Source: Corallococcus sp. NCRR (lineage in GTDB: Bacteria; Myxococcota; Myxococcia; Myxococcales; Myxococcaceae). Taken from it: a stretch of DNA of 64,000 bases. The stretch is taken from contig NZ_CP114039.1 in NCBI RefSeq assembly GCF_026965535.1, positions 5,518,001 to 5,582,000 on the forward strand, read 5' to 3'. Below the pieces are notes generated by a model. That model was not told where the DNA came from. It searched no databases and worked only from the letters and a program-made list of their open reading frames with translations. The translations under genes were made by a program, and so were the position numbers. The stretch's first letter is position 1; each line of letters opens with the position of its first letter. Positions 35,267-43,213 of this stretch are shown piece after piece.

Positions 35267-36303
35267 TGAACACGTTGCGTTCGACCCTGATGGGCGCCGC
35301 GGTCGCGCTCCTCGCCGTGAGCTGCGACGGGAAGATCTGGGACGCGCCCGGTGACTCGCCGGAGGACCCGGGCGGCGACAGCTGCGCGGCCGTGAGCAAG
35401 AACGACGAGATCCGTCTCGCGCTCGCGCCCGCGTGCCAGGGCTGCCACCTCACCGGCAACAAGCCCTTCTTCGCCTCGCTCACCGCCTTCGAGAACGGGC
35501 TCGTCTACAACGAGAAGTACGTGAAGCGCGGCGACCCCGGGAACAGCATGCTCATCCAGTTGCTGAACGGCGTGGCCCCCGGCAGCTATCCCCAGATGCC
35601 GCCCGGGCAGCCGTACAACGAGCTCGTCGGCAGCGGCCGCGTCACGCTGACCATCGCGCAGGTGGAGGACTGGATCCGGAACCTGCCGGCCACGCCCGCG
35701 CAACTGGAGGCCCCCGTCGCGGAGGAGTTCAGCGTCCGCCGGCTCACCGCCGAGGAGATGATCATCAGCCTGATGGATCAGCTCGGGCTCACCCTCGAGG
35801 ACTTCGTCAGCACCACCGACGCCAACTGGCGCAACAAGCCGTACGTGGCGAACGGCGGCAAGTTCTTCATCTGGCCCGGGGACTGGGCCCCCGGCATCTC
35901 GGGCGAGTACGTCTCCGACTCGCGCAGCGTCGAGCGCTTCGAGGCGCTCGGCGGCGGCAATTCGCTCCTGTACCGCAAGCGGGACGTGAGCTTCGGTCCG
36001 TCCGCCGCGCAGACGCTGGTGCAGATGTCCCAGGCGTGGTGCGCGCGCGCCGTGGACAAGAAGAACAACCCGGCGGTGCTGCGCTACGTGACGCTCGCCG
36101 ACACCTCCAAGAGCAACCCGGACGCGGTGCGGAAGAACCTGGGCTCGCTCTACCTGCGCATGCTCGGCCAGCCGCCCTCGGACGCGGAGGCCCAGGCGCT
36201 GTACGAACAGGTCTACCTGCCGCTGGAGGCGCAGAACACGCGCCTCGCCTGGATTGGCGTCTGCGCGGCGCTCATCCGTCACCCGATGTGGATCACCTAC
36301 TGA
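35266..36303 (+). CDS. Cytochrome c-type lipoprotein
   Basis: A 345-residue protein starting MNTLRSTLMGAAVALLAVSCD, a lipoprotein-like signal. ALAPACQGCHLTGNKP contains a CxxCH haem c motif, and GDPGNSMLIQLLNGVAPGSYPQMPP supplies the distal Met region typical of small c-type cytochrome domains. The remainder is unrecognised, with a C-terminal SLYLRMLGQPPSDAEAQALY helical domain similar to DUF1553/1592 tails. It overlaps the upstream gene (TGATG) and precedes the DUF1501 gene by 11 bp; the three form one operon. Confidence 0.78.
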   Translation: MNTLRSTLMGAAVALLAVSCDGKIWDAPGDSPEDPGGDSCAAVSKNDEIRLALAPACQGCHLTGNKPFFASLTAFENGLVYNEKYVKRGDPGNSMLIQLLNGVAPGSYPQMPPGQPYNELVGSGRVTLTIAQVEDWIRNLPATPAQLEAPVAEEFSVRRLTAEEMIISLMDQLGLTLEDFVSTTDANWRNKPYVANGGKFFIWPGDWAPGISGEYVSDSRSVERFEALGGGNSLLYRKRDVSFGPSAAQTLVQMSQAWCARAVDKKNNPAVLRYVTLADTSKSNPDAVRKNLGSLYLRMLGQPPSDAEAQALYEQVYLPLEAQNTRLAWIGVCAALIRHPMWITY

Positions 36304-36314
36304 GCGAGGACACC

Positions 36315-37895
36315 ATGCCGAACACCTCTCGTCGCACCCTGCTCAAGTGGGCCCTCGGCGCGGGACAGCTCGCGCTCCTCGATCGCGCGGGGCTCCTCGG
36401 TTCGAGCACCGCGCACGCCGCGGACGTCGACGTCCCCTCGCGCCTCGTGGTGCTCTACATCCCCGGCGGCTACCGGCCGGCGTACTACTTCACCCCGATG
36501 GAGGACGCGGACATCCCGCTCTGCGTCCCCACGCCCTCCAACCACAGCGGCGAGCCCGTCTTCTTCCAGGCGAGCCAGCTGGTGAACCTCGCGCCTCCGG
36601 ACGGCTCCTACAAGCCGCTGCGGACGTGGCAGTCGTGGAACCCCGCCGACCCGGCCGCGCGCGGCAACTACAGCCCGCTCATGTACGGCTACACGCACTT
36701 CGCGCTGGCGGATCAGCTCAGCGTGCTGCACGGCATCGACCAGGGCACCAACGACCACTCGAGCGCGTTCATCTCCGCGATGTGTGGTGTCGCCGGCGCG
36801 GACTACCGGGCGCCCGCCGTGCACTCGGTCATCGCGAACCACCTGTACCAGAAGTACCGCGAGAGCCGGCCGCTGCCCTTCGTCGTCGTCACCGGAGAGC
36901 GCGGCATGCCGGTGGGCATGGGGTTGCCCTCCCACGCCTCGCCCCTGCGCGTGCCGTCCATCGAGGCGCTCAAGCCGATGCTCTCGGCGAAGCCCTCGGA
37001 CAACCCGTGGTGGACGGGGCTCGACGCGCGCACCGAGGCGCCCGAGTTGGACGCGCGCGGGAAGCCCACCGGGGGCACGCTGAAGACGACGGCCATCGAG
37101 CGCTTCTCGCTGACGCGCGCCCAGCAGCTCCTGGGCCACTCGACGGCGAAGGTGGACAACTACCTGGAGGGGCTGCACGGCTCGCTGTCGTCGGTGTCGC
37201 GCGTGCTCGCGACGGACGTCGTGTCCGTGCTGGAGAAGACGAAGGGCATCGAGATGATGACCTCGAACCGCCCCGCGTACCTGTCGAGCTACCTGTCCAA
37301 CCAGTCGTTCACGTACACCTTCGGCCTCGCGAACTTCCACCTCACGGGGCTCGACGCGCGCATGGACCTGGCGCTGCGCCTGCTCAAGGCGGACCTCTGC
37401 ACCTCGGTGCACGTGTCGCTGCAGCAGGACTTCGACACGCACAACGGCCTGGGCCATGGCTACAGCTGCGCGCACGGACGCGGGATGATGGACAACGTCG
37501 CGCGCTTCCTCGGCGAGCTCAAGGCCGCGCCCGCGCCCGGCAAGCCCGGCAAGACGCTGCTCGACGACACGCTCGTGCTGGTGATGAGCGAGTTCGGCCG
37601 GAGCTGGGCCTCGCGCAGCAGCGACGGCAGCTACTACCTGCCGGACGATCACCACCCCTACACGTCCATCTGCTTCGCGGGAGGGAACGTGGCGGGGAAC
37701 CGGCAGGTGGGCTCGTACACCCCGCGCGGGCTCGGCGTCCCGGTGGACATCATCGAGGAGAACGGCCAGGCCTCGAAGCGCGTGCCCCGCTCCGCGGACG
37801 CGGTGACGACCGCGCTGCGCATCCTGGGCATGGACACGCACGAGTTCTTCATCCCCGGCGGCTACGGCGAGGTCGTGGGGCTCCGGAAGGCGTAG
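36315..37895 (+). CDS. Tat-exported DUF1501-like (sulfatase-fold) protein
   Basis: A 526-residue protein with a twin-arginine signal, NTSRRTLLKWALGAGQLALL then STAHA. RLVVLYIPGGYRPAYYF at the N terminus, HGIDQGTNDHSSAFISAMCG in the middle and DTLVLVMSEFGRSWASRSSD with DDHHPYTSICFAGGNVAG near the end are the conserved segments of DUF1501/DUF1552 proteins, which share the alkaline-phosphatase/sulfatase fold and export folded through Tat. Enzymatic activity unknown. As the third gene of a cytochrome operon it probably acts with the two upstream products in the envelope. Confidence 0.82.
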   Translation: MPNTSRRTLLKWALGAGQLALLDRAGLLGSSTAHAADVDVPSRLVVLYIPGGYRPAYYFTPMEDADIPLCVPTPSNHSGEPVFFQASQLVNLAPPDGSYKPLRTWQSWNPADPAARGNYSPLMYGYTHFALADQLSVLHGIDQGTNDHSSAFISAMCGVAGADYRAPAVHSVIANHLYQKYRESRPLPFVVVTGERGMPVGMGLPSHASPLRVPSIEALKPMLSAKPSDNPWWTGLDARTEAPELDARGKPTGGTLKTTAIERFSLTRAQQLLGHSTAKVDNYLEGLHGSLSSVSRVLATDVVSVLEKTKGIEMMTSNRPAYLSSYLSNQSFTYTFGLANFHLTGLDARMDLALRLLKADLCTSVHVSLQQDFDTHNGLGHGYSCAHGRGMMDNVARFLGELKAAPAPGKPGKTLLDDTLVLVMSEFGRSWASRSSDGSYYLPDDHHPYTSICFAGGNVAGNRQVGSYTPRGLGVPVDIIEENGQASKRVPRSADAVTTALRILGMDTHEFFIPGGYGEVVGLRKA

Positions 37896-37916
37896 TCCCG
37901 ACCGGGCGAGGGGATG

Positions 37917-37945
37917 GCCCAGGGTGCAGGGAAGGCGCCCTGGGC
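37917..37945. terminator. Hairpin between convergent genes
   Basis: gcccagggtgc (37917-37927) pairs with gcgccctgggc (37935-37945) with one mismatch around a 7-nt loop. It lies in the 62-bp gap between the DUF1501 gene and the convergent monooxygenase gene. Likely bidirectional terminator. Confidence 0.6.
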
Positions 37946-37957
37946 GTTGCTCTCCTG

Positions 37958-39082
37958 TCAGAAGGCGGAGTCGGTCCGCGCGTTCCTCGCGCGGATGGCC
38001 TCTTCGGTCCTTGGAACGAGGGACTCGAGTCCGGTCCTCACGGCCTCCGTCTGGACCTGCTCGACGAACGGGCGGAAGCGCTCGTCGTAGGCGCTAAACG
38101 CGAGTTCGAAGTCGCGGTCGTGCTCTCGCATCGCATCCGCCAGCGCGGCCGCGCCATCGATGGCCAACGAGCCCCCCATGCCGGCAGCGGGTGAAGGGCA
38201 GTACCCCGCATCGCCCACCAGGGCGACCCGGCCTTTCGTCCAGGAAGGCATTCGTATCTGGCACAGCTTGTCGAAGTAGAAGCTCTTCGAGCCCCGCACC
38301 TCTTCGAGCAACTCCGCCGTCCTCCAGCCCGTCCCAGCGAACCGGTCCACGACGATCCGCCGTTGCGCCTCCTCATCGCGGCGGTCGTACGGGAGCTCCT
38401 TGTCGGAAGCGAACGCGAAGATGATGTCCGTGTTGTTCTTGTAGGCGTTGAGCATCACCGCCTTGCCCGGCACGTTGAACATCTGCGCGGTGTTCCGCTC
38501 GATGAGCAGCTTGTCCACGATGGTGATCGAGAAGTACTGCTCGAGAAAATGCAGGTACCGGGCTTCGTCGCCGAACCAGAGCCGACGCACGGCGGAGTGA
38601 ACACCGTCGCAGCCGAACACCAGGTCGAACGTGCGTCGTGCGCCCCTGGCGAACGTGGCCTCGATGCTGTCTTTCGTCTCGCTCAGCGCGGTGATGCTGT
38701 CGTCGAAGACGACTTCAATGCGGTCCTTCACGGCGTCGAACAGCATGTTCAGCAGAACGGTTCGCTCGATCTCGAACGCATCTTCCGAGGGCGCTTCACC
38801 CTCCTCTCTCAAGACCATCGAGCGCTCCGTGACATCTCGCTCGTTCTTCAGGTCCCACCGCCGCAGGCTCAATCGGTTCGACCGGATCTGCTCGAAGAGG
38901 CCCATGCGCCGGACGATGTGGACGGTGTTGCCCTTGATGTCGACGGCCGTGCCGCCCGTCCGGAGCCCGCGCGCGACCTCCACGACGGTGACCTCGTAGC
39001 CGAGGCGGCTCATCCAAAACGCGGTCGAGAGCCCGGCGAAGCTCGCGCCGGAGATGAGGACCTTTCTTCCATTCGCGCTCAT
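37958..39082 (-). CDS. FAD-dependent monooxygenase (class A, TetX/PHBH-like)
   Basis: A 374-residue flavoprotein. VLISGASFAGLSTAFWMSRL is the N-terminal FAD-binding Rossmann motif (GxxxxGL variant). FDLVFGCDGVHSAVRRL is the DG motif, and GRVALVGDAGYCPSPAAGMG is the GD motif contacting the ribityl chain. This is the single-component class A monooxygenase family, with hydroxylation of aromatic or polycyclic substrates using NAD(P)H and oxygen; some relatives inactivate tetracyclines. Substrate not predictable. It is divergent from a TetR gene across 131 bp with paired operator-like repeats, suggesting repression relieved by a substrate-like ligand. Confidence 0.88.
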   Translation of the reverse strand: MSANGRKVLISGASFAGLSTAFWMSRLGYEVTVVEVARGLRTGGTAVDIKGNTVHIVRRMGLFEQIRSNRLSLRRWDLKNERDVTERSMVLREEGEAPSEDAFEIERTVLLNMLFDAVKDRIEVVFDDSITALSETKDSIEATFARGARRTFDLVFGCDGVHSAVRRLWFGDEARYLHFLEQYFSITIVDKLLIERNTAQMFNVPGKAVMLNAYKNNTDIIFAFASDKELPYDRRDEEAQRRIVVDRFAGTGWRTAELLEEVRGSKSFYFDKLCQIRMPSWTKGRVALVGDAGYCPSPAAGMGGSLAIDGAAALADAMREHDRDFELAFSAYDERFRPFVEQVQTEAVRTGLESLVPRTEEAIRARNARTDSAF

Positions 39083-39125
39083 GACTTCTCCACTGCATGG
39101 CCGGATTCTGGCGGCAAAAACATTG

Positions 39126-39166
39126 TACCCGGTAAAAGTTTTCGCAAGGAATTCTTTGACCGGGTA
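39126..39166. promoter_or_regulatory. Paired inverted operator-like repeats between monooxygenase and tetR genes
   Basis: tacccggtaaaa (39126-39137) and tttgaccgggta (39155-39166) are inverted copies of the same 12-mer (one mismatch) with centres about 29 bp apart. On the minus strand a tacaat -10-like hexamer (39122-39127) overlaps the first copy. The position in a divergent TetR/target intergenic region is typical of an autoregulated TetR operator. Confidence 0.65.
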
Positions 39167-39213
39167 TAAAAATTCGCCCTCCAGGTCGGAGGCGCTTCGC
39201 TAGAATCCGGAGC

Positions 39214-39825
39214 ATGGGCGAGCGACGTGAGAGCAAGAAGCGCGAAACCCGGCAGCGGATCTCCGATGTGGCGACGGAGCTATTCCTCGCGCGGGGCTTC
39301 GAGGCGGTGACGCTCGACGAGATCGCTGCCGCCGCGGACGTCTCCAAGATGACGGTCATCAATTACTTCGGGCGCAAGGAGGACCTCATGCTCGATCGCC
39401 AGGATGACTTGAAGCTGGTCTTCTTTCGCGAGGCGATTCGCGCGAGGCCGCCAGGGCAACCTCCCATCGCCGAGCTCCGCGCGCTCATGGGCAGGCTGCG
39501 AGAGCAGAAGCATCCGTTGGCCCGCTTCGACCGCCATACGGCTGACTTCTGGCGCTTCGTCACGGCGAGCCCGTCACTCGAGGCGCGGCTCCGCGAGCTC
39601 AACGACGAAGCGGCAGAGGGGCTCGCGCTCGAACTCGCCGGTGCGATGCCGGAGGGCCTCGCGCGGCTCGCGGCCGGCATGATCGTGCTGACGGTGCGCA
39701 CGGCTCGCCAGGAGGCCGTCCGCGTGGTCGAACGCGGAGGCTCCGCGAAGAAGGCGGAGATTGCGTTCTTCACCTTGATCGATCAGGGCTTCGCGGCCGT
39801 TGAAGGAATGGCGGCGGGCGTCTAG
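39214..39825 (+). CDS. TetR-family transcriptional regulator
   Basis: A 203-residue protein with the classical N-terminal TetR helix-turn-helix: RQRISDVATELFLARGFEAV, TLDEIAAAADVSKMTVINYF, GRKEDLML. The C-terminal ligand domain is helical and variable. It likely represses the divergent monooxygenase gene and itself through the inverted repeats in the intergenic region. Its TAG stop codon lies inside the CTAG target duplication of the downstream IS701 element, so the insertion did not truncate the protein. Confidence 0.92.
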   Translation: MGERRESKKRETRQRISDVATELFLARGFEAVTLDEIAAAADVSKMTVINYFGRKEDLMLDRQDDLKLVFFREAIRARPPGQPPIAELRALMGRLREQKHPLARFDRHTADFWRFVTASPSLEARLRELNDEAAEGLALELAGAMPEGLARLAAGMIVLTVRTARQEAVRVVERGGSAKKAEIAFFTLIDQGFAAVEGMAAGV

Positions 39826-41241
39826 TACTACCCGGTCACTTGAATGCAGGGGCCCCATGTGATCTACGGTTGGAATGACACCCGCGCAGCTCAAGAAGCT
39901 GGATGAGGCGCTGGGCGCCTATCTTGAAGAGATGGTCGCCGGCATGGGGCGACTGGAGAGACGGCGCGCCATGGAGGCCTACGTCACGGGCCTGCTGCTG
40001 GATGGGGAGCGCAAGAGCATCGAGCCGATGGCGGCCCGGCTGGTGGAGGATGCCGGGGAAGTCGAGGCAATGCGCCAGCGACTGCAGCAGTGCGTCTCGC
40101 AAGGGACGTGGAGCGACGAGGCGCTGAGGGAGCGACTGGCGCGGAAGCTGGAAGAGCGGCTGCCAGAGGTGGAAGCACTGGTGGTGGACGACACGGGCTT
40201 TCCGAAGAAGGGGAAGCATTCGGTGGGAGTCGCCCGTCAGTACTCGGGGACGCTGGGGCGCACGGACAACTGCCAGGTGGCCGTTAGTCTGCACCTGGCT
40301 GGGGCACGCGGCAGCGGGTGCATTGGCATGCGGTTGTACCTGCCCGAGGAGTGGGTGTCGGACAAGGCGCGGCGCAAGGCGGCCGGAGTTCCCGAGGAGG
40401 TAGGCGCCACGCGAAAATGGGAACTGGCGCTGTCGCAGTTGGATGACGCGCTGAAGTGGGGCGTGCGTAAGCACGTCGTCCTGGCGGATGCGGGGTATGG
40501 CAACTGCCGGGAGTTTCGCGAAGGACTCACGGCACGCGGCCTGCCCTACCTCGTCGCGGTGCCTGGGCAGCACAAGGTGTGGCCTCCGGGTGCAACGCCG
40601 CACCTGCCGGTGAAGAAGGCGGGCACGTACGGACGCCCCAGGACTCGCTTCGTCGACGACAAGGGCGTGCAACCCTGGACGATTGAAGAGCTGGCGCGCC
40701 AGTTGCCCGAGGAGGAGTACCGCCGCATCAGCTGGCGCGAGGGCAGCCGCGGCACGCAGTCGTCCACCTTCGCCGCGGTGCGAATCCAGGTGGCTGAAGG
40801 CCATGTCGTGCGCAAGGCGCCCGGCGCTCCCGAGTGGCTCTTGTGCGAGTGGCCGCCGGGCGAGGCCGCGCCAACGAAGTACTACCTCTCGTCTCTGCCG
40901 GAAGACACGCCTCTCAAACGCCTCGTCACCCTGGCGAAGCTGCGCTGGCGCGTGGAACGTGACTACCAGGAGATGAAGGGCGAAGTCGGCCTGGACCACT
41001 TCGAAGGCCGCACCTGGAGAGGCTTTCACCACCACGCCACGCTTTGCATGGTGGCCCATGGCTTCCTCGCGCTCCGTCGAGCGCTTTTTCCCCCGGAGGA
41101 GGATTCCCTGGACGCTGCCCCAGGTGCGTCGGCGGCTTCAGCATCTGCTACTGCGCCGCCTCGGCCATTGTCCGCTGTGCCTCCGCAGACTCGGCGCTCG
41201 CGCTCCTCCTCGAGGACCGTCACGCATCTGATCAAGTAGTA
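39826..41241 (+). mobile_element. IS701-family insertion sequence
   Basis: A single transposase gene lies between ends that both read inward as TACTAC (39826 rightward; 41241 leftward), beyond which the outer repeats diverge (cccggtcacttga versus ttgatcagatg). CTAG flanks the element at 39822-39825 and 41242-41245, fitting the 4-bp target duplications of the IS701 family. The element is 1416 bp and appears complete. The right CTAG is shared with the adjacent IS630 element. Confidence 0.8.
39875..41239 (+). CDS. IS701-family DDE transposase
   Basis: A 454-residue transposase, full length for the family. VEALVVDDTGFPKKGKHSVG contains the first catalytic Asp (105/106) and the IS701 signature, continuing VARQYSGTLGRTDNCQVAVS. 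VVLADAGYGNCREFRE has the second Asp (205). RVERDYQEMKGEVGLDHFEG has the catalytic Glu (366) in the Y..K/E-rich block. The stop codon lies 2 bp from the right end. No frameshift is seen, so the element may be active. Confidence 0.95.
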   Translation: MTPAQLKKLDEALGAYLEEMVAGMGRLERRRAMEAYVTGLLLDGERKSIEPMAARLVEDAGEVEAMRQRLQQCVSQGTWSDEALRERLARKLEERLPEVEALVVDDTGFPKKGKHSVGVARQYSGTLGRTDNCQVAVSLHLAGARGSGCIGMRLYLPEEWVSDKARRKAAGVPEEVGATRKWELALSQLDDALKWGVRKHVVLADAGYGNCREFREGLTARGLPYLVAVPGQHKVWPPGATPHLPVKKAGTYGRPRTRFVDDKGVQPWTIEELARQLPEEEYRRISWREGSRGTQSSTFAAVRIQVAEGHVVRKAPGAPEWLLCEWPPGEAAPTKYYLSSLPEDTPLKRLVTLAKLRWRVERDYQEMKGEVGLDHFEGRTWRGFHHHATLCMVAHGFLALRRALFPPEEDSLDAAPGASAASASATAPPRPLSAVPPQTRRSRSSSRTVTHLIK

Positions 41242-42364
41242 CTAGTCCTCGTCCCGGATGAAGTCCTCCGGTTGGTAGTGGAAGGTGTGCCGGGCCTTGG
41301 CGGTGGTGAAGGCCCAGCGAATGGGAACGCGGTGGCGGTTGGCATCGCGTTCCCAGGCGCGAGTCCTGTCGCGCAGGGTCTCCACGGAAGCGATGCGCTG
41401 GTGTCCCAGGCATTGACGCGAGACGAGGCTCACCTCGATTTCAGCCTGATTGAGCCAGCTGCCGTGCACAGGCGTGTAGTGCACGCAGAAGCGACTCCAC
41501 AGGCGCAGGCCCTGCTTCCATCCAAAGCGACGTGTCAGCGAGAAACGTGTGTGGATGTTGAGGTTGTCCAGCACGAGGTGAATCTTTCGGGCGTTGGGGT
41601 AGCGGCGCGCCAGGTCCCGCACCGCTTCCGCGAAATCAGCGGCCTTGCGGCAGCGCGTCGCCTTGACGAAGTGGCGCCCTGTCTGCGGCTCCACCGCGCA
41701 GAAGAGATTGGCGGTGCCACACCGGACATATTCGAAGTCACGCCGAGCGACAGCGCCAGGGTGCATGGGCAGCACGTCTCGCTTGGAGTCCAGCAGTTGT
41801 ACGGGCCTCTCGTCGAAGCAGACGACGGGCTCACGTCGGCTGAAGGGCTTCTCGTAAAGGGCCAGCACGTCCTCCATGCGCTGGACGTACTGGGCATCCA
41901 GGCTGGGCACGCACCACCTTTTTTTCCCGCCACGGCTTCAAGTCATGCCGCTGCAGGAGCTCGCGCACCGTCTCCATGCCTACGTGAGGCACGATTCCCC
42001 GTCCTACGACTTCACGCACCAGCAGGCTCAGCGTCCACCGGGCATATCCCTCCGGTGGACTGCTGCACACCAGCGCCACGACTTGGGAGGCCTGCCCGGG
42101 AGTGAAGCGTCGCTGGCGCCCAGGCCGTGGCCTCTCCTGGAGGGCAGCATCAAGGCCTTCGCGCCGGTAGCGCCCTCGCACCTGCCGCACCGTCCGCTCC
42201 GAGAGGCCCGCAGCTTCTGCAGCGGCCACACCCGTCCAGCCTTCCCCCAGCAACTGCAGGGCCCGTGCTCGCTTCAACACCCGCACCGAATGCCGGCCCC
42301 GGCGCATCAGCGCGTCCAGCGCCTCCTTCTCCGCCTGCTTCAGCTTCACGCCAGGCTCCTGCAT
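41242..42364 (-). CDS. IS630-family transposase, made by -1 frameshifting
   Basis: The first frame (42364 down to about 41920) encodes the helix-turn-helix part: MQEPGVKLKQAEKEALDALM, GVAAAEAAGLSERTVRQVRG, HVGMETVRELLQRHDLKPW. The second frame encodes the DDE domain: VVCFDERPVQLLDSKRD, HLVLDNLNIHTRFSLTRRF, YTPVHGSWLNQAEIEVSLVS (the last has the catalytic Glu). They join at an A7 run (T7 on the plus strand, 41919-41925): slipping back one base gives LKPWREKKRWCVPSLDAQYV, which matches the uninterrupted sequence of other IS630 transposases. This is the expected programmed frameshift, not decay. The TAG stop codon uses the flanking CTAG target. Confidence 0.88.
41244..41265 (+). repeat. IS630 terminal inverted repeat, transposase-3' side
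   Basis: agtcctcgtcccggatgaag (41244 onward) is the exact reverse complement of the repeat at the other end; complementarity extends outward through act to 41241. Confidence 0.9.
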
Positions 42365-42423
42365 GTCGACCCTCCTACTTGGGCCAACATGCAGCCTCGG
42401 CAGACTTCATCCGGGACGAGGAC
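41245..42423 (-). mobile_element. IS630-family insertion sequence
   Basis: Perfect 22-bp (up to 25-bp) terminal inverted repeats bound the element. The ends lie at CTAG on each side, with TA duplicated (41243-41244 and 42424-42425), the hallmark target of IS630/Tc1-type elements. It carries a two-frame transposase gene with a slippery site. It directly abuts the IS701 element, having used the CTAG at its edge. Confidence 0.88.
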
Positions 42424-42424
42424 T
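42403..42424 (-). repeat. IS630 terminal inverted repeat, transposase-5' side
   Basis: gacttcatccgggacgagga then ct is the exact reverse complement of the repeat at 41244-41265; the match extends to 42427. Confidence 0.9.
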
Positions 42425-42543
42425 AGTGCTTCGCCGGCGCGTCGTCGTCCTCGTTCCTGCCTGCCTCGATGGGGTCCGTCTCCAGGCCCGAGGTGAAGCG
42501 GCCCTCCGCATCCGTGAGTGGGCCGGACGCGTCGGGCCCGTTG

Positions 42544-43122
42544 CTACTGCGCGACGCAGCCGGGCTGCGTGATGACGCAATTGGTGTTGGCCTCGCTGAC
42601 ACAGATGCTGTCCCAGGCCGAGTTGCAGCAGAACGGATCGATCGTGCACACCTTGTTCGCGCAGGTGCCGCAGCTATTGCTCAGCGCGGTGCCAGACGTG
42701 CACACGTCATGGGAGCAGGAGGCGGGAGCGCCCGTTCCACAGACGTTGTTGGTGCACGTCAGCCCCGAGCCACAGGTGCCGCAGCTCAGCGTGCCGCCAC
42801 AGCCGTTGGAAAGGGTGCCGCAGTTCTTGCCCTGCGCGGCGCACGTCGTCGGCGTGCACGGCGGAGGGGACAGGTCGAACTTCTCGATGCTGGCCAGCGG
42901 CACCATGGAGCCCGTGCTGCTGGTGCCCGTTCCGCCCAGGAACAGGACGCGGCCGTCCGGCAGCGCGACGGTGGGATGGTTCCTGCGCGACTGCGCGAGC
43001 GACCCCACCGTGCCCCAGGTGCCGGTGGTGGGCGTGTACAGCTCCACCGTGGTGTTGTTGTAGGAGCCACCGGCCAGGACGATGGTGCCGTTGGGGCGCA
43101 TGCCCCGAGGCCGAGAGGGCAT
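42544..43122 (-). pseudogene. 5'-truncated Kelch-repeat protein with cysteine-rich C terminus
   Basis: The frame ending at 42544 encodes about one and a half Kelch blades (NGTIVLAGGSYNNTTVELYT, then NHPTVALPDGRVLFLGGTG). A Cys-rich module follows (CTPTTCAAQGKNCGTLSNGC, GGTLSCGTCGSGLTC) and a second Cys-rich tail (CSHDVCTSGTALSNSCGTC, CTIDPFCCNSAWDSICV). Intact myxobacterial relatives have several more blades and a signal peptide. Here coding character ends near 43120, just before the oxidoreductase gene, so the 5' part has been lost. The upstream in-frame extension is antisense to that gene and is not coding. Confidence 0.65.
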
Positions 43123-43213
43123 GTCAGACCGGTGAGGTGCAATCTCCCCGGCGGTGGCGAGCGGCTCTGGGGAAGGTGGACCTCTCTGAGCAGCAGCGCC
43201 ACGACCTGAAACC

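Noticed and set aside
33392..37841. Minus-strand frames over the cytochrome/DUF1501 operon
   Set aside because: Antisense shadows; composition and lack of motifs against three recognisable plus-strand proteins.
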